6,999 bases of DNA from Gammaproteobacteria bacterium (GTDB lineage Bacteria; Pseudomonadota; Gammaproteobacteria; Granulosicoccales; Granulosicoccaceae). Below, piece after piece: positions 4,882 through 6,999 of this stretch (position 1 is the first letter of the stretch; every line of letters starts with the position of its first letter). The notes under the pieces were generated by a model. It was given only the letters and a program-made list of their open reading frames with translations, was not told the origin of the DNA and did not search any database. Location of the stretch: positions 1 through 6,999 of the forward strand of contig DOIU01000407.1 in NCBI GenBank assembly GCA_003511825.1, given 5' to 3'. The position numbers were made by a program, and so were the translations under genes.

Positions 4882-6804
4882 ATGAGCATTTTTGACAAGT
4901 ATCAGGCGCGTTATGAATCCATTCAGCAGGAGGAGATGAGCCTTCAAGAATACCTGTCCATCTGTAAACAGGACCCCATGTCTTACGCCAATGCGGCAGA
5001 ACGGATTATGCAGGCCATCGGCGAGCCCAAGCTCATTGATACGTCACGCGATCCGCGACTCAGCCGCATCTACTCCAACAAGTTGATTCGACGCTACCCG
5101 ACCTTCCATGAGTTCTACGGCATGGAAGAGTCCATCGAACAAATCGTGTCGTACTTCCGCCACGCCGCACAAGGCCTGGAAGAGAAAAAACAGATCCTCT
5201 ACCTGCTCGGTCCCGTCGGTGGCGGCAAGTCTTCGCTGGCCGAACGCCTCAAGCAATTAATGGAACATATTCCCTTTTACGCCATTAAAGACTCGCCGGT
5301 GTTTGAATCGCCGCTCGGCCTGTTTGACGCTGATGAAGACGGCCAGATTCTTGAGGAGGAATACGGCATCCCACGGCGGTACGTCAAAACCATCATGTCA
5401 CCCTGGGCCATGAAACGCCTGCACGAATACGGCGGTGATATCACCCATTTCCGTGTGGTGCGCTTGTACCCCTCCATGCTTAACCAAGTCGCTGTCGCCA
5501 AAACCGAGCCCGGCGACGAGAACAATCAAGACATCTCCAGCCTGGTCGGTAAAGTGGATATCCGCAAGCTCGAAGAATACCCGCAGCACGATCCCGATGC
5601 CTACAGCTTCTCGGGCGCACTGTGTCGCGCCAACCAAGGCATTATGGAATTCGTTGAGATGTTCAAGGCCCCCATCAAGGTCTTGCACCCACTACTTACT
5701 GCAACCCAGGAGAGCAATTACAACAGCACTGAGGGCATGGCAGCCATTCCGTACGAAGGCATTGTCCTGGCGCACTCCAACGAGTCGGAGTGGCAGAGCT
5801 TCAAGAACAATAAAACCAACGAGGCCTTCATTGACCGCGTCTACACCGTGAAGGTCCCCTACTGCCTGCATGTGTCTGACGAGATCCAGATTTACCAGAA
5901 GTTGCTCGACAACAGCTCCCTGAGCCAGGCACCACGGGCGCCCGACACGCTCAATATGCTGGCGCAGTTTGCGGTGCTATCGCGCCTGAAGGAGCCCGAA
6001 AACTCCAGCATCTATTCCAAGATGCGCATCTACGACGGCGAAAACCTCAAAGATACCGATCCAAAAGCCAAGTCCATGCAGGAATACCGCGACGCTGCGG
6101 GCGTTGACGAAGGCATGGACGGTCTGTCCACACGCTTTGCGTTTAAGATTCTCTCCAAGGTGTTTAACTTCGACCCCTCTGAAGTGGCGGCCAACCCCGT
6201 GCACCTGATGTATGTCTTGGAGCAACAGATTGAACAGCAACAATTCCCCACAGATGTGCACGAGCGCTTACTCGGCCATCTGAAGGAATACATCATTCCC
6301 AAGTACATTGATTTCCTCGGCAAGGAGATTCAGACCGCGTATCTGGAGTCCTACTCGGAGTACGGGCAAAACATCTTTGACCGTTACGTCACCTATGCGG
6401 ACTTCTGGATTCAGGATCAGGAATACCGCGACCCGGAGACCGGTGACATCCTCGATCGCCAAACCATTAACGAAGAGCTGGAGAAAATCGAGAAGCCCGC
6501 AGGAATCAGTAACCCGAAAGATTTCCGCCACGAAGTGGTCAACTTCGTCCTGCGCGCGCGGGCCAATAACGAAGGGCGCAACCCGGCCTGGAACAGCTAC
6601 GAAAAGATGCGCACCGTGATTGAGAACAAAATGTTCGCTAACACCGAAGACCTGTTGCCGGTGATTTCCTTTAACCCGAAAGCCTCCAGCGAGGACCAGA
6701 AGAAACACAGCGAATTCGTTAAACGCATGATTGAACGCGGCTACACCGAGAAGCAGGTGCGCCTGCTGTCAGAATGGTACATCCGCGTGCGCAAATCCCA
6801 GTAG
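4882..6804 (+). CDS. prkA: PrkA family serine protein kinase / AAA+ ATPase (YeaG)
   Basis: PrkA is a cytoplasmic stress and stationary-phase protein. E. coli YeaG is linked to survival of nitrogen starvation, and Bacillus PrkA acts in sporulation. The 640 residues match YeaG (644 aa) nearly end to end. The N-terminal AAA+ domain has Walker A GPVGGGKS (110-117), a divergent Walker B region GIMEFVEMFK (253-262), sensor-like LAHSNE (296-301), a finger-like R319 in FIDRV and a sensor-2-like GLSTR (414-418). The C-terminal PrkA domain (about 425-640) includes AYLESYSEYGQNIFDRYVTYADFWIQDQEYRDP and ends EWYIRVRKS. The family was first named a kinase, but its lack of a standard kinase fold and later reports of protease activity for Bacillus PrkA leave the chemistry unsettled. 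The start is fixed by an in-frame TGA at 4876-4878, two codons upstream, and AGGTGA (4873-4878) is the ribosome site. yeaH follows after 36 bases. Confidence 0.98.
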   Translation: MSIFDKYQARYESIQQEEMSLQEYLSICKQDPMSYANAAERIMQAIGEPKLIDTSRDPRLSRIYSNKLIRRYPTFHEFYGMEESIEQIVSYFRHAAQGLEEKKQILYLLGPVGGGKSSLAERLKQLMEHIPFYAIKDSPVFESPLGLFDADEDGQILEEEYGIPRRYVKTIMSPWAMKRLHEYGGDITHFRVVRLYPSMLNQVAVAKTEPGDENNQDISSLVGKVDIRKLEEYPQHDPDAYSFSGALCRANQGIMEFVEMFKAPIKVLHPLLTATQESNYNSTEGMAAIPYEGIVLAHSNESEWQSFKNNKTNEAFIDRVYTVKVPYCLHVSDEIQIYQKLLDNSSLSQAPRAPDTLNMLAQFAVLSRLKEPENSSIYSKMRIYDGENLKDTDPKAKSMQEYRDAAGVDEGMDGLSTRFAFKILSKVFNFDPSEVAANPVHLMYVLEQQIEQQQFPTDVHERLLGHLKEYIIPKYIDFLGKEIQTAYLESYSEYGQNIFDRYVTYADFWIQDQEYRDPETGDILDRQTINEELEKIEKPAGISNPKDFRHEVVNFVLRARANNEGRNPAWNSYEKMRTVIENKMFANTEDLLPVISFNPKASSEDQKKHSEFVKRMIERGYTEKQVRLLSEWYIRVRKSQ

Positions 6805-6809
6805 CCCGA

Positions 6810-6828
6810 CGCCGGCTCCGTGCCGGCG
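6810..6828 (+). repeat. GC-rich hairpin between prkA and yeaH
   Basis: CGCCGGC (6810-6816) and GCCGGCG (6822-6828) form a perfect 7-base all-GC stem with loop TCCGT. It begins 6 bases after the prkA stop and ends just before the yeaH ribosome site AAGGA (6830-6834). There is no T-run, so it is not a standard terminator. A hairpin here could protect the prkA part of the message from 3' decay or tune yeaH translation; it may also be a copy of a dispersed repeat. Confidence 0.5.
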
Positions 6829-6840
6829 CAAGGATACGCT

Positions 6841-6999
6841 ATGAGCTATATCATTGATCGCCGCCAGAACGCGAAGAAAAAAAGCACGATAAACCGGCAG
6901 CGTTTTCTGCGTCGTTATCGCAAGCACATCAAGCGGGCGGTGGACGAGGCTGTGAACAAGCGCAGCATCACCGACCTCGAGCGCGGCGAGAACATCACC
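6841..6999 (+). CDS. yeaH: YeaH/YhbH family protein (DUF444, UPF0229), N-terminal part only
   Basis: The frame opens at ATG 6841, six bases after AAGGA, and runs unbroken for 53 codons to the window edge. The product begins MSYIIDRRQNAKKKSTINRQ and continues FLRRYRKHIKRAVDEAVNKRSITDLERGENI, the highly basic N-terminus typical of E. coli YeaH. Full proteins of the family are about 420-430 residues with a von Willebrand A-like C-terminal domain, so roughly seven eighths of the gene lies outside. Its molecular role is not established; it is nearly always encoded with PrkA and often with SpoVR/YcgB, which suggests one stress-response complex. The 36-base gap and lack of a terminator imply co-transcription with prkA. 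Confidence 0.93.
   Translation, partial: MSYIIDRRQNAKKKSTINRQRFLRRYRKHIKRAVDEAVNKRSITDLERGENIT

Noticed and set aside
6268..6708. Minus-strand 146-codon frame opposite the 3' part of prkA
   Set aside because: It lies fully inside a highly conserved gene and shows no protein-like features.
1..6999. Mobile elements, CRISPR arrays, tRNA or rRNA genes, attachment sites
   Set aside because: I found no transposase or integrase motif, no regularly spaced repeats and no tRNA-like fold; gene content is core-type throughout.

Overview
This is an ordinary-looking chromosomal segment from a gammaproteobacterium. The main evidence for that is the right-hand gene pair. The PrkA protein can be aligned almost end to end with E. 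coli YeaG, and it is followed directly by the start of a YeaH-type gene, the arrangement seen in enterobacteria, pseudomonads and relatives. Base composition is moderately GC-rich and even across the genes; the long intergenic region before prkA is visibly more AT-rich. I see no transposase, integrase, CRISPR array, tRNA, rRNA or other sign of an accessory island.

Layout. (1) Minus strand, 40-1928: a two-gene ABC-2 exporter operon, ATPase first (1044-1928) then permease (40-1044), with stop and start codons sharing one base. (2) 1929-2099: a divergent promoter region with several inverted repeats. (3) Plus strand, 2100-2939: a class II (SIRT4-type) sirtuin with a complete catalytic and zinc-binding set. 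(4) 2940-3047: a short gap holding a good sigma-70-like promoter with a perfect dyad between and over its boxes. (5) 3048-3701: an AlkB-family (ALKBH2/3-type) 2-oxoglutarate/Fe(II) dioxygenase. (6) 3735-4457: a short-chain dehydrogenase/reductase, probably co-transcribed with the dioxygenase. A canonical four-run G-quadruplex motif with a telomere-like GGGTTAGGG core lies on the minus strand at this junction. (7) 4458-4881: a 424-base gene-free region with a probable transcription-stop hairpin, an excellent sigma-S-like extended -10 and a leader of three successive inverted repeats. (8) 4882-6804: prkA, complete. (9) 6841-6999: the first 53 codons of yeaH, cut by the window edge.

How the genes relate. 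The exporter pair is one functional unit with an unknown substrate. PrkA and YeaH form the well-known stress and stationary-phase module, usually accompanied by a SpoVR/YcgB gene, which would be expected just beyond the right edge. The sirtuin (protein deacylation), the dioxygenase (alkylated nucleic acid repair) and the reductase are three housekeeping-type enzymes. The last two probably share a transcript, but nothing visible shows a common pathway.

I did not find a convincing undescribed multi-gene system. The items most worth a second look are non-coding: the G-quadruplex motif between alkB-like and SDR genes, the structured and probably sigma-S-driven prkA leader, and the dyad inside the alkB-like promoter.
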